DNA from: Marthasterias glacialis
Lineage: Eukaryota > Echinodermata > Asteroidea > Forcipulatida > Asteriidae
Reading direction: 5' to 3'
Assembly: GCA_911728455.2 (NCBI GenBank)
Contig: OU452234.1
Location: 3,412,501 to 3,476,500, forward strand
DNA length: 64,000 nt
In this document: one piece after another, positions 18,021-28,960 of the stretch
Layout of the letters: every line of letters starts with the position of its first letter
Numbering within the stretch: the first letter of the stretch is position 1
The notes under the pieces: model-generated
Databases searched by the model: none
The model's input: the letters and a program-made list of their open reading frames with translations, nothing else
Told to the model about the DNA's origin: nothing
Made by a program: the position numbers and the translations under genes

Positions 18021-18845
18021 GGGAAGACACCCAGCTCCACATTCCATAGCTTACACTCCCGCCCACTTCCAAATCTCCACCTCACAGAAATCTTATTGCC
18101 ATCCTTTATGACAATGCTTCCCCTTCCCATTTAAATGTGAGGTGGCGCCCAACTTGCTTCAATTCCCACCTCATTCGTGTTTTTTTGCCAATATCTCAAC
18201 CTCGTCGCTGTGAAAATTTGCTATTTATAAGGAATTGCTGATCAAAAATATTTCATTTTATGTCTTTTGATGATTTTTTTCTTGACCACTATGTTTCAAG
18301 AACTTGCAAGTAGGTTTGTGTTGATGGAATCATCGCATTTGTGTGAGAGCTTGCTTTCTTGTCAGTTTGCAGACTGGTACACTTTGCTACAATCATAAAT
18401 TTGAATTTTTCCTACCTCGCTCAGTTCCTTAAACACTATGATGGCACTAAATTTTATTTTAAGGCATTATAAATGACCTGAATGAATTTAATTCATTCTG
18501 ATGAGGAAAGTATTACTTTCTGTTTTAAAAAAGGACTTATTTTTGTATTTATCAATGGGTCTGTCCAAAATAATTAGCCCATTTGGATTGCCTCAATTAT
18601 CACACATTTAAATGTTTTATATTTTATAAAAACAGAGGCCCCAAATTGTCTGAAACATAATAAATGAGTGACAAATCTACAGTAAGTGTATGCTGGCAAG
18701 TTGCTACTTACATGTATTGCACACATCTACTGATGTGCTCATTGCACGTAAGGTAGTAAACCCAGAACTTTTATTTTCTTAGCAATTGAAGAGAAGAATG
18801 TCCCTCTAACAGTGGCCTGCTAGTTAAAACACCTGTCCTTGCTGG

Positions 18846-19065
18846 CAGTGACGAAACCAGAGGAGGGCAAGGGGCTGGAGTCCCCCACTCAGAAACCCTT
18901 GCCCCCCCCCTCTTGCCCACCCAAATAAGACCCCAAGAATACACAAATGAATGGTTCATTGGTTCAATAAATAGCCCCCCCACCCCCACAAAAAAAATAA
19001 AATAAAAATCTGTCTTTGTCCCTGCTTGCCCCCCTCCCCAATGAAAATGTTTGGTTACGCCACAG
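18846..19065. mobile_element. hAT-like G/C-rich MITE relic
   Basis: CAGTGACGAAACCAGAGG at the left, TTGGTTACGCCACAG at the right: degenerate CAGTGGCGTA-type ends. No target duplication recognised, so old. Confidence 0.5.
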
Positions 19066-19238
19066 CCATTAGGCTACTTCAATGCTGTACAGTATCCCTA
19101 TTTCATATGAAATATGGACTTGTGAAAATCTGTCCTGCTGAAAGATAAGGGGAAACCCTTCTATGGCCACAAATTATTGAAGGATGACTTATACTACATA
19201 ATGTGCCAGTTTGAAATTATTTTGTACACAGTATTAGG

Positions 19239-19560
19239 GCTCGAAATTAACACTGGACCGCAGGCCAGAGGCCAATGATTTTAGTGCCGGGCCAGTAAAC
19301 TCCCGACCAGACAAGTCTGGTGGTCTCGTGTTTTAAAGAATAATACCTCACAGTGTTCTGTCTTTAATAATAATAAATAAAAAGTCTGATAAATATCTTT
19401 CAATTCTGTCTGTTGAGTGTATGAGTACACATACCCATGTAAGACAAATGAAATCAGTCTCGTCTTAGTGCTTGTTCAAATATAAACAGGTTATTGTATG
19501 CTGAACTGCGTATTTAAGTTGTTTTTTTCTCACTTTGATTCTGGTCTTGTAAAAACAAAG
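19239..19560 (+). repeat. dispersed 320-bp repeat, copy 1
   Basis: GGGCTCGAAATTAACACTGG, CAGGCCAGAGGCCA, GGGCCAGTAA, AAGTCTGGTGGTCTCGTG and TTGATTCTGGTCTTGTAA recur in order at 48507-48890. Confidence 0.65.
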
Positions 19561-19564
19561 TCTT

Positions 19565-19675
19565 GGGTGGGTTTCACAAAGCGCTAGGAGTAGTCTTATC
19601 TGGAGTTAGGATGAGTAACTAGTCCTAACTTATAGGACTTCTCATAAGTTAGGACTAGTTTTGTGAAATCCACCC
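19565..19675. mobile_element. TTTCACAAAGCG palindromic element, copy 1
   Basis: GTGGGTTTCACAAAGCGCTA opens and AGTTTTGTGAAATCCACCC closes; the inside is repeated CTAACTTATAGGACT inverted units. Confidence 0.75.
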
Positions 19676-19676
19676 C

Positions 19677-19820
19677 TGGGGTCGATTTCACAAAACTCTT
19701 CCTAACTTATAGGACTAGTCCTAAGCAATGCTAAGAGATAGGACTAGTCTTAAGTTAAGAGGAGTTACTCATCCTAACTTCAGATAAGACTAGTCTTATC
19801 TCTTTGTGAAATCGGCCCCA
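19677..19820. mobile_element. TTTCACAAA palindromic element, copy 2
   Basis: Directly adjoins the previous copy: GGGGTCGATTTCACAAAACT to TTTGTGAAATCGGCCCC, with several internal ACTAGTCCTAA units. A third, shorter copy is at 52997-53098. Confidence 0.75.
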
Positions 19821-19866
19821 TGTAAACATTTTGAGAGCTCAAGCACTGCTGCCTTGTGGATTCCCC

Positions 19867-19894
19867 CCCCAAAAAAAAAAAAAAAAAAAAAAAA

Positions 19895-19959
<65 letters not shown>

Positions 19960-19960
19960 T
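19867..19960. repeat. microsatellite: poly-A, (AAAT)n, (AAT)n
   Basis: C8 then a long A run, AAAT repeats, and about a dozen AAT units. Confidence 0.9.
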
Positions 19961-20940
19961 TTAATAATTTCAGCCCTGAGTATCAAAGAATGTGTTTTCT
20001 GGTCTAAAATGATTTTCAAAGAAAGTAAATAAATTCCTGTCTTAATTCAATTGCTGAGCTGCTCCGGCCAGGTTATTTAATACTTATTAGTCTCTAGCAG
20101 GTTTTTCACACTTTCTTCTCGTAGCTTGATGAACTTCCCGGGGTCATTTCCCAGAAACATTTCTGAAACGGAAAGATATAGTATCAATGTAAATATTGTA
20201 TTCTATTATCATTGATAGACCTACTATTTCCAAACAATTTCAAACAATTTTTTACTGTGTACCACCACCCAACTGATGCAGATTTTGTGAAATGTTCTTT
20301 ATTTATCTATTGTGTTTATTTATTTAAACAACTGCGTCAAATCCCATCAAAAACAGCTGGTCATGTGGGGCGCCCACATTAAAAATTATATCATCCAGAT
20401 TATCACACCTTGGTGTAATGGTAAAACCAAATAATATTCTTTATCCCCGATGCTTTTATTACAATAATTAAGGCACCACACAGAGATTGAAAAAGGAAAT
20501 ATTATATAATCAGCGACAGTGCATAAACTGTACAATTAAAATGTAGTTCATTATTGTGATCATTAGGTGACTTACTATGAACCCCTTCCTTTAATTTTTA
20601 CCTGGCGTTGTATATTTTAACTCTGTTTGCAAATTTAAGTCCCAGTGTCAAAGTCCTTCAGGTTAATTACCGGCAATCTTCATTTCGCATGGTCTGTCGC
20701 TGCAGGATCTAAACATGGAACTTGTAAAATTCCATGAAATACCTTTATCAACAATTAATTTCCTGTGAGGGTTTTTGTCCTGCAGGACTCGCAATGATGT
20801 GATAGCCCTGTGCTAACAACTGCAATATATTTACAGGCAGCAAGAATTAAAGAACATTAAGATATATATTTTTATCAGTCTGAAAAGAACGACGCCATTC
20901 CATACTCTTTAGAGAATTAAATATCGAGTAAAAAAAAAAA

Positions 20941-21026
20941 CACAAGGGAAACTGACTGGGTAAATTCAATTCAATTTCTTTTAAAAAAAAAATGAATTGA
21001 ATTTACCCATGCAGCTTCCCTTGTGG
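20941..21026. repeat. foldback repeat
   Basis: CACAAGGGAAACTGACTGGG on the left, complement-like on the right (CATGCAGCTTCCCTTGTG), with AAATTCAATTCAATTTC inner arms and an A run as loop. Confidence 0.65.
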
Positions 21027-21214
21027 TTTATTACTTGATAAATAAAAACAAAGTCACATTCCCTTATGTAATTCCTGTCCCTGCCGCTTCCCAGGTTGTA
21101 TCAGAAACTTGGGGGTGTGATCTCTGGTGATACAACAGTTTTGGGGTTATATGGCTTCTGACCGGCACCCCCCAAACAAAGGTATTGACAAAAATAGGGA
21201 GACCGCCATTATAG

Positions 21215-21290
21215 CTCTAGATAGCTCAGTTGGTAGAGCGCCGGCAAGTTAATCCGGAGGTGGCAGGTTCGAATCCCTTGCTATTTTTTC
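21215..21290 (+). repeat. tRNA-like relic
   Basis: Perfect A box TAGCTCAGTTGG (21222-21233) and B box GGTTCGAATCC (21266-21276) with a four-base anticodon stem CCGG/CCGG. The acceptor arms do not pair, so this is a tRNA-derived repeat or pseudogene. Confidence 0.55.
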
Positions 21291-21823
21291 TTTGCTCACC
21301 CAAGAATTGAAAATTAAATCTGTGACGTGTTTTTTTGGTGCAGATTACAAGTTCTCCCCAGTTTTTTTTTCTTCAAAAACTGGGGGGCATTCTTGACCCA
21401 AATTCTGCATGTTTGGCCGAAGCACGCTAAATTTAAAACAAGGCTCCCGCAATAATTTTGACTTTATGGTTATGTTTGGTTTTAAAAGCTCTACTGAACA
21501 ATCTGGAGCATTTTAAATGTGTTTTTTTATGTGAATTTGCACTCTTAAATTAAAAAAAAAAGACAATTTTTTTACTTGTTGGCCCGCAATCCAAGTAATG
21601 GGAGATCCCTGGATTATGTTATTTAAAGTAAGACTCAAACAAAATGGAGGCAATGGAGGCACAGGCCTTGATCTTTACCGAGGCCATCGAGGCCATTGGC
21701 CTCATGCCCTGTCGAGTTGGCCAGAAAAAAATTGCACTGTAACTACCAACTTGGCCAGCATGCCCTTGTACAATTTCTCTGATTTGGCCAGCAAAGGCCT
21801 GCCCCCATTTGTCTTAAGATCGA

Positions 21824-21965
21824 GGCCTGGAGGCAATTGCCTCCATTGCTCCTGGTCGTTGCCTTGTTGCCCTTCAAATGTTCCAATAGAAATTTACAAT
21901 TTCCTCATAGAGATGCCCTTTGTCAAGAAGAAAATGCCTTGGTGCCCTTGCCCTTTTTTCCCCTT
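21824..21965 (+). repeat. CAGGCCTG-family repeat
   Basis: AGGCCTGGAGGCAATTGCCT start, TTTCCTCATAGAGATGCCC middle; right terminus lost. Confidence 0.68.
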
Positions 21966-22065
21966 TCTTTCACAAAGGAAATATTTGTTCTTAAATTATT
22001 CTCTTCTGGAAAGAATTCATTGTTGGAGTGTAAAATTAATTGTTTCTGAAATATAACTGAAACAA

Positions 22066-25000
22066 AAATCATGATGTACTCAAGTTAAGGTTTTTTTGTA
22101 TCCATTCTTTTTAAAACTTGTTGATTACAAGTTTTTATTTTATTTTATTTTTTTTCCTTCTTCTATTTTATCTTTGTTGACCCTAAACCACTGGTACAGT
22201 TCTGCGCTAACAAATCTGGGACAATCTGAATAACCTTGCCCTTGAACCTTGACCTTTTTACCTAACCCGGAGAGTGCTGGCGGATGCTATAATAATGCTT
22301 GTCATAGAATACTGCCCCTCGTGACAATTACTTCGGATATACAATTGTGTGTGTGTGTGTGTGTGTTGGTGGGGGGGGGGGGTGGTTCGGGGTAAGGCAG
22401 AGGGAAGGGTGGTGATGGGGGGGCGGCCATTTATGGAGGGCAAGGAATTTTGTTTCCGTCATGATTTAACAAGTAACATTAGACATGACAGTCTTCGTAA
22501 AACATTCATACTATTTATGATCTACCTTTTAACTCCACTTTTGTCACAACTCTGCAGTAATGACATGTACCTTCTTACCCCTTCCCCCTCCCCCTCCCCC
22601 ACTCCCCGTTTACTTAATTATAATTAATTAGGACTGGGAAACAACAATAGTTCCCATCTTAGACACAAGCAATGACCACGCTCTGCAAGCTGTTAGTTTG
22701 TGAATAAAATAATAATTTACATGTAATTTACATGTATTATTACAATTGTTACACGTATTGATCTAAATGTACACAGTGGCGCACTACATGTTATGTCTGG
22801 TGGTTTCACAATGTACACAAGAGCCTTAAAGAGACACATTAATTGCCTTCAAATCTCTTAAATTTTGTTGTTTGGAATTGCTCCTTATCCTTTTTAAGAG
22901 TTGTTCATACAACAAAACACCTGAGTGTGTTGTAATTAGTGAGTAGGTTTAAAAAAAGACATACATTTTGCCGCTGGAAATAAAAGCAGCGGAAGTACAC
23001 ACAACAGAGAAACGTACGGTTGGCCATTTTGTGGAGACAAAGATTTGGTTTACGGGCGGACTGTGTTCTGTCACAAGATGAAACAAAAACCACACAATTT
23101 AAAGGGTTGTCTATTTGAACCATTTTTTTCTACTTTCAAATTATCTTTCCATGTATTCATTTTATATATTATTAACAAACGCTTTTTATAACCCAAAAGC
23201 ATCCTAGGGCAGCGTGCCCCTTTAAGCGCGAAGTTTTTTTTCAACGAGTGAGGTCAGCAGTTCCACTATTGTCCTGGGGCAATTATCAACTCCCCCCCCC
23301 CCCCACCTCGATCCCCCTCGCCCAATTGCCCCTGCCCACTGTCAGTTAACACAGAACTGGTTCCAACATGTACCATGCCAAAGCCCATCAGGGAGTTGCA
23401 TTGAATTAGTTTTTCTTTGAAGATTGCTTTACATGAACAAACCAATTTTTGCACATGTCATGCCGCGCACAATACTAATTTGCAAAAAGAGTAATAACTT
23501 TTTGTTTATGTCTATCATAAATGCCTGTAAACGATGGTGCGATTTTTGGTAGTAAAATTTCACTCAAAACATATGCCACCTTATGAGCTGGAAGTATCAA
23601 AAACCTTGCATGTGGAGCGAATGCGTGCGACGTATTCACTTACCATAAAATTATATATAAATACAGTTTAAACAATTCAGTGAAAACACTTGGCAGTCAT
23701 GTTGGCCCAATGCCTCGATTAATTTAGCAGTGACATATTTCTTCATGTTAGAAAATAAGTGCTACATGTATATTATATTGTACAAAGCTCATCAAGTCTA
23801 GTTCAAGTACAGCTCATACATACTTCATGCCATTGAACATGTAACATGAGCTATTTTGTAGATCATGATATTCGTTATTACTTGATGTTCTATTTTGCTA
23901 GTCTTATATCACTGGTTCCCTTTTCTAGAAAGCAGGGAACAGCATTGTGTCACCATTTTAACCAATACCCTTACTGTAGAATTGAGGAGGGAATATGGAG
24001 TTGTGAAATTTTGTAATCACAGTGTGGGTAATTTTACTTTTTGACATCGCTGGTTACGAGGCTAAGGGTTTGTGCGTAACTGATCAAATGAAATGAGATA
24101 GGAATTAAAATCGGAAGTGTCTTTGGTCAAGTTTTTCTTGTAACTAGCTCAAGATGGAGACGTTTGTGAATAGTTCCTTTTCCTCAATATCTCCCCATAT
24201 AGTGCTTTTTTTAAACCATGATATATATATATATATATACAATCACACATAATATAAGCACACTATGAGCTCAACACTGCCTGATTACTGCTTAAAATTT
24301 CTCACTGAAGGAAAAATGGCTGTTCCAGTTACCAAACCCAGAGGGGTTGTTCTGCATGGACACATTGGCAGTGCAAAGATCATTTTGCCAGTATATGTTT
24401 TCTTTTTTACCTGGGCTGTTATTACAGTAGTGTGGCATAGAGGAACAGTTATTGTGTTATTAAGTGAAATTGATAAAGTGTTGGTTTTGTTTATTAAAGG
24501 AAATTGTTTCCCCAAATAAAGATGAAGAAGATCCAAATATGTGTGGAGCCCTCAGTGTAGTACGTAGCACATATGTACAACTGGCGTGGATATTCATACT
24601 CAGAAGAAATTCAGTTTATGTGGAAATTTTAAAATTATAGTTGATGTTTGACTGATGGCTTTTTGTAATCAAGGCTTTTAAAGGTGCATGTCACACGATA
24701 ATTGGTAATGAACGAACAATCAAAAATGACATCTTAGAACGTGTTTTTATAAACTTGATAAATTTCAGTACAAAAAAAATGATTCCCCTAGTTTTGTTTG
24801 CATTTTCTGATCGAAGGATCTGATATAATTTCTCCCATGATAGGTTGAAAAAGATTTGCTATCCGATTCAGCTTGGTCGACAGATATATGATTTCTCGAT
24901 CTACAAGTTGTAACTCGTGTTTTTGTAAAATCAAGGTGAGTGACATTTGCAGTGGCAGAACCAGACATTTTCATTGATGGGGGTGGGGGGAGTGGGGGCA

Positions 25001-27000
25001 ATGACTTATTATTATTATTTTTTTAGGGGGGTGCTATTTATATTGTATTGAACCATTCATTTGTGTATTTTTTAAAATCTCATTTGGGGAAAAGGGTTCT
25101 GAGGGGAGGGGGCTCCCCCCCCCCCCAGGAGGCCTTTCCTCAAGTCTTCTTTCCTCCCCCCCCCCCCCCCCCCTTACAAGTTGGTTAGCCAGACATGCAA
25201 CCTTTATTGGATTGCCCCAGGCTCTCATTGTGTTCTTAAAACCTGATTTTCAAACCCTTAAAGAAACTTCTGTTCGGGCATGATTTAGATTGAAGTCAAA
25301 TGTTATGGGGCCATATGCTTTTGAAACTTGCATTTTCACATGGTTAACATGTTCAGCTCAACATGTGCACTTCCTCTACATGTGCTGTGATATGCTTCAG
25401 CAACAGATTTTTCTCCAGTCATCGTAAGCCAGCGTACTCGAACAATTTGTCACTGTTTTTACGAAGCAGCTAATTAGCCTCACAGCCAAAAATATGTGTT
25501 TTTAGAAAGTCATGTTTAAAATTGAACTGTTTTTCAATCCGTTGTTTAGGAGACTACTTACTAGTGTTTCTTTTAAGTTTACTGTGAAAAAAAAAAAAGC
25601 GGAATTCTTTTAGTCGTCATTCGCAGCTGTCAGTATTTGTTCAATCTTGCAACTTTTTTGATGAGTTATTAATTCCTAAACACATTTGTTGCTTCGTAAA
25701 GACAAAAAACAGACCTGCTCAGCTTGCAGAGTGGCTGTGTACAAACCAATGCATATTTAGGTCTGTCACTTTGTAAAAAGTACTTGAACATTGAACAGAT
25801 TGTCACTTAAAAAAAAACGCAAAAGTCAAACCACGCCTATTTTGGCACGCTATGTGTTTCAATGGATAAAGTGGCAAATTTTGATTTGTCACTTTGTAAA
25901 AAAAAATTTAAAAATTGTCAGTTATGCTTATTAGTGATTTTATGAAAATGTTACGTATTAGGTCCTGAATTTTGGTGAAAATGTTAACAGCATTGAGTTC
26001 AAACCGACAAACCGACTTGCAAAGTTTTGTGAGTTTTTGACACAATTGTAACTTCGTAAAAACAATGACGAATTGTTCTGTTTCAAAGAAGTATTGCAGT
26101 ATAAGCATCGCTGAATGAATTTGCATGATTACAATTACTTTAAGGTTTTTTATAATTGTATACATTATTGGTTTTTAAGGCATCATTTCATATCCATCCT
26201 TTAGCTCAGTAAACACACGGTACAAGCAACCTGCCAGAATTTCATCAAATTATAGCTGGTCATGTTTTAGCAAAAGCAATACTATATATTGTTTATCAGA
26301 CTTGACAAAATATAAACCATTTTGTTGTTTTTACTGGGCCGATGGAAAATATGGAGGTATAGTTAAATATTAATAGTAAGGCATTTGTGAGGCGCTTTTT
26401 AGTACTTTATCAAAGTGCCTTACACTGTTACTACCCCTGTTCATTGGGAACTTGAAGCATTCCTGAAACCATCTCAACTCCTTTGGAGTATGCAGCACCA
26501 GCAACAAAATGGGTGCACCAGGTTGATAATGATTCACATCATCCGTCACTACCCTTGCTGGATACTCCTGGGTGATGAGAAGCAACTTTATAGTTAGAAG
26601 TGTCTTGCCCAAGAACACAACTGTCCACGACCGGGATTCGAACCCACACTCCGATGACTCAGCCATCAGAACTTGAGTTCGATGCTCGAGACCACTCAGC
26701 CTTGACAGCCATAGTATGAATTTATGCCCATTGGAGGGTGCGTTTACTTCAAAGCTAGAGGATGGAAATTGATGTACTTTTACAAAACCCAACAAGTAAG
26801 CCTACTTCGATTTAGTGTATTGTACAGATTTTGTATTTAAGATGGGGAAAAGTGAAATATGGAAAAAATAACTTTAACAGCAAGACTAGAGATGATGTGA
26901 TTGTAACAAGAAGGGTTAATGCTACTAGAAGGGTAAAAGTATAAAATCTTGCATTTTGTACGAGGCCATTTAATATTATTCTATATACTATGCACATTGT
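22066..27000. other. intergenic region, no gene recognised
   Basis: AT-rich sequence with microsatellites (TG near 22346, AT near 24222) and poly-G/C tracts at 22370, 23292, 24980, 25119 and 25155. Reverse-oriented SINE fragments occur at about 26560-26700 (GGATTCGAACCCACA). No exon with conserved sequence was seen. Confidence 0.5.
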
Positions 27001-27059
27001 TTTCACTGTAGACGTAGCATGTCAATGATAACCAGCAAGGGTGGGGGGGGGGGGGACGG

Positions 27060-27340
27060 GGCTTGAGCCCATGTTCAGAGTTGGTTTCCCCACTTGGGGT
27101 TTTCCTCCTGCATCTAAAACTGAGATTTCGACACATGTGGTTTGGGTTTTCAGTCCTATGGGTTTCCCCCAGTTTGGGGGTTTCCCCCCGCACGTAGTAC
27201 TAAACCTGAGACTTCTTCAGTGACATGTGGATTGGGTTTTCAGTCTGTACCTGATTGTGTGGCTTTCCCCCCAGTAGGGTAATTTCAAAGTGATATTTTA
27301 TCTACATCTTCTCTGCACATATGTTTTTAGGCCTGCTGGG
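27060..27340 (+). repeat. SINE family C, rearranged copies
   Basis: TTTTCCTCCTGCATCTAAAA, CATGTGGTTTGGGTTTTCAG and GACATGTGGATTGGGTTTTC occur repeatedly, suggesting two or three partial tandem copies. Confidence 0.55.
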
Positions 27341-27714
27341 TCTGCAAAGTGCAAGGCACTTTTGAGGTTTTTTTTTGTTTCATTACCATAGTAATTCATA
27401 CAATAAAAGCAGTAAATGTCAAAGGTGTTTTTTTATTATTATATTATGTTCATACATGTAGTGAAACTAAAAGCAAGGCAAGCATAACTTATTGAAGATA
27501 TTTACTCTTGAAACCAGCCTAATCAGGTGCGACTATGTGTGACGCTAAAAATGTGTGATGTATTGGTCAGGTTGCTTGTGAAAAATTGACTTGCTAATGT
27601 CTTAGAGCAGGCTTATTTTCTTTATCATTTTTTGATGATTCATGGAATAGTTGTGGCCAAAAAAAAAAAAAAAAAACCACAGTGAAGGCAAAGTAGGCAT
27701 GTGTTTATACTTCA

Positions 27715-28100
27715 TGGAGGCAACTGAGTCAATTGCCATGACGCCCCAGGTAATGCCTTCCCTTGGTGCAGTGGCGTAGCCAAGGGGGGGGGCGGGAAGG
27801 GGGGGGCAAGCACCCCCCACAAATTTCCAGTGCCCCCCCCCATAAATTTCTACTGCCCTTCCCCAGGTGCCCCCCATATGAAAATGTAGATACATGGTAT
27901 TAATAAAAAAAAACATGGCACCTGGGCCCCACTGAAAAGCAATGCCCCTCCTGTCCCACCCCCCTCCCCCCGTGATTTTTAAGCCGTTGCCTTGGTGCCC
28001 CTTGAAATGTTCCAGTACAAATTGTCATTTCCCTCGATCATAAAGGTGCTCCTTAACGAGGGAAAAATGCATTATCCTCATAAGAAATCATAATTATCAG
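27715..28100 (+). repeat. CAGGCCTG-family repeat interrupted by a MITE
   Basis: Left part GGCAACTGAGTCAATTGCC, right part CCTTGGTGCCCCTTGAAATG to ATCAGGCCTGG. Split by 27779-27989. Confidence 0.7.
27779..27989. mobile_element. hAT-like G/C-rich MITE with 8-bp target duplication CCTTGGTG
   Basis: Begins CAGTGGCGTAGCCAAGG, ends AAGCCGTTG. CCTTGGTG is present on both sides (27771-27778 and 27990-27997) and occurs once in uninterrupted host copies. Interior of G and C runs, no frame. Confidence 0.78.
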
Positions 28101-28674
28101 GCCTGGTAAAGTTATTCAAATAATGCTCATATATGGTTGGATTAATTTTTGTAATTGTCAAAAGGAATTGTAGACATTTCATCATTTCTGTTTGAACTAT
28201 TTTGTCGGCAAGATTTGCTAAAATTGGAAAAAGCATGCATGTGGAAAAGCGCAAAATCCCTGACAAAACATAAACCTTTTTTTTTTTTTTTTTACAGTGT
28301 TTTCACCAAAAACAGGATCACCCGCTTTGTTGAAATCTTCACAGGTTGATCGTGAATATGGTGTGTTTAATTGAAAAATAGATTGGAACATATTGTAACC
28401 AGTTCCAAAAAACAATTGTATTCTTATCCATGCGAGTGGTAGAAATATACTTCTTGCAAAGGGAAAGGGGTTCACCACTTGAGCCAGAGATAAACAATGA
28501 AGTTTCAATACAGCCGATGTTTATAATTTGAATTGGCGATCACAACTTTATTTTGCAGCTCCTCACTCCTCTATGGTCGGACTCTGATCTCTTGTTCCAC
28601 AAGTGATCATATTTTTTATTGTCAATTTAAAACAAAATATTATTTTCTCAGGTAAAATCATACACGCACTTGTG

Positions 28675-28960
28675 GAGTGTCGTGGCCGAGCGGTCTAGTC
28701 CGCTGAACTTAAGTTCTGTAGTTTATAGAATGTGGGTTCGAATCCCGGCCTGGCCAGTCGCGACATTTGTGTCCTTGAGCAAGACACTTTACCATAATTG
28801 CTTTGTCCGTCAGATGGGACGTTAACCCGTAGGTCCTGTGTACTAGGATGGGTGGTGCACGTTAAAGAACCCAGAACACGTATTGTGGAAGAGAAGGGGT
28901 TACGGCATTTTTGGTTCAGCAAGCATCAATATCTACAGGTTTTTTCTCAGGCTCCCGAGC
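28675..28960 (+). repeat. SINE with class II tRNA-like head
   Basis: GTGTCGTGGCCGAGCGGTCT looks like the 5' half of a tRNA-Leu/Ser; GGGTTCGAATCCCGG is the B box. The body has CCTTGAGCAAGACACTTTAC, GATGGGACGTTAACCCGTAG and CACGTTAAAGAACCCAGA, a central domain type common in invertebrate SINEs. Confidence 0.75.

Noticed and set aside
21215..21290. functional tRNA gene
   Set aside because: A and B boxes are good, but the acceptor and T stems do not pair and position 33 is not T.
21598..22056. 152-codon plus-strand frame
   Set aside because: Covers a CAGGCCTG repeat copy; other copies do not keep the frame.
26370..26795. 141-codon minus-strand frame
   Set aside because: Overlaps a reverse-oriented tRNA-derived SINE fragment; no domain.
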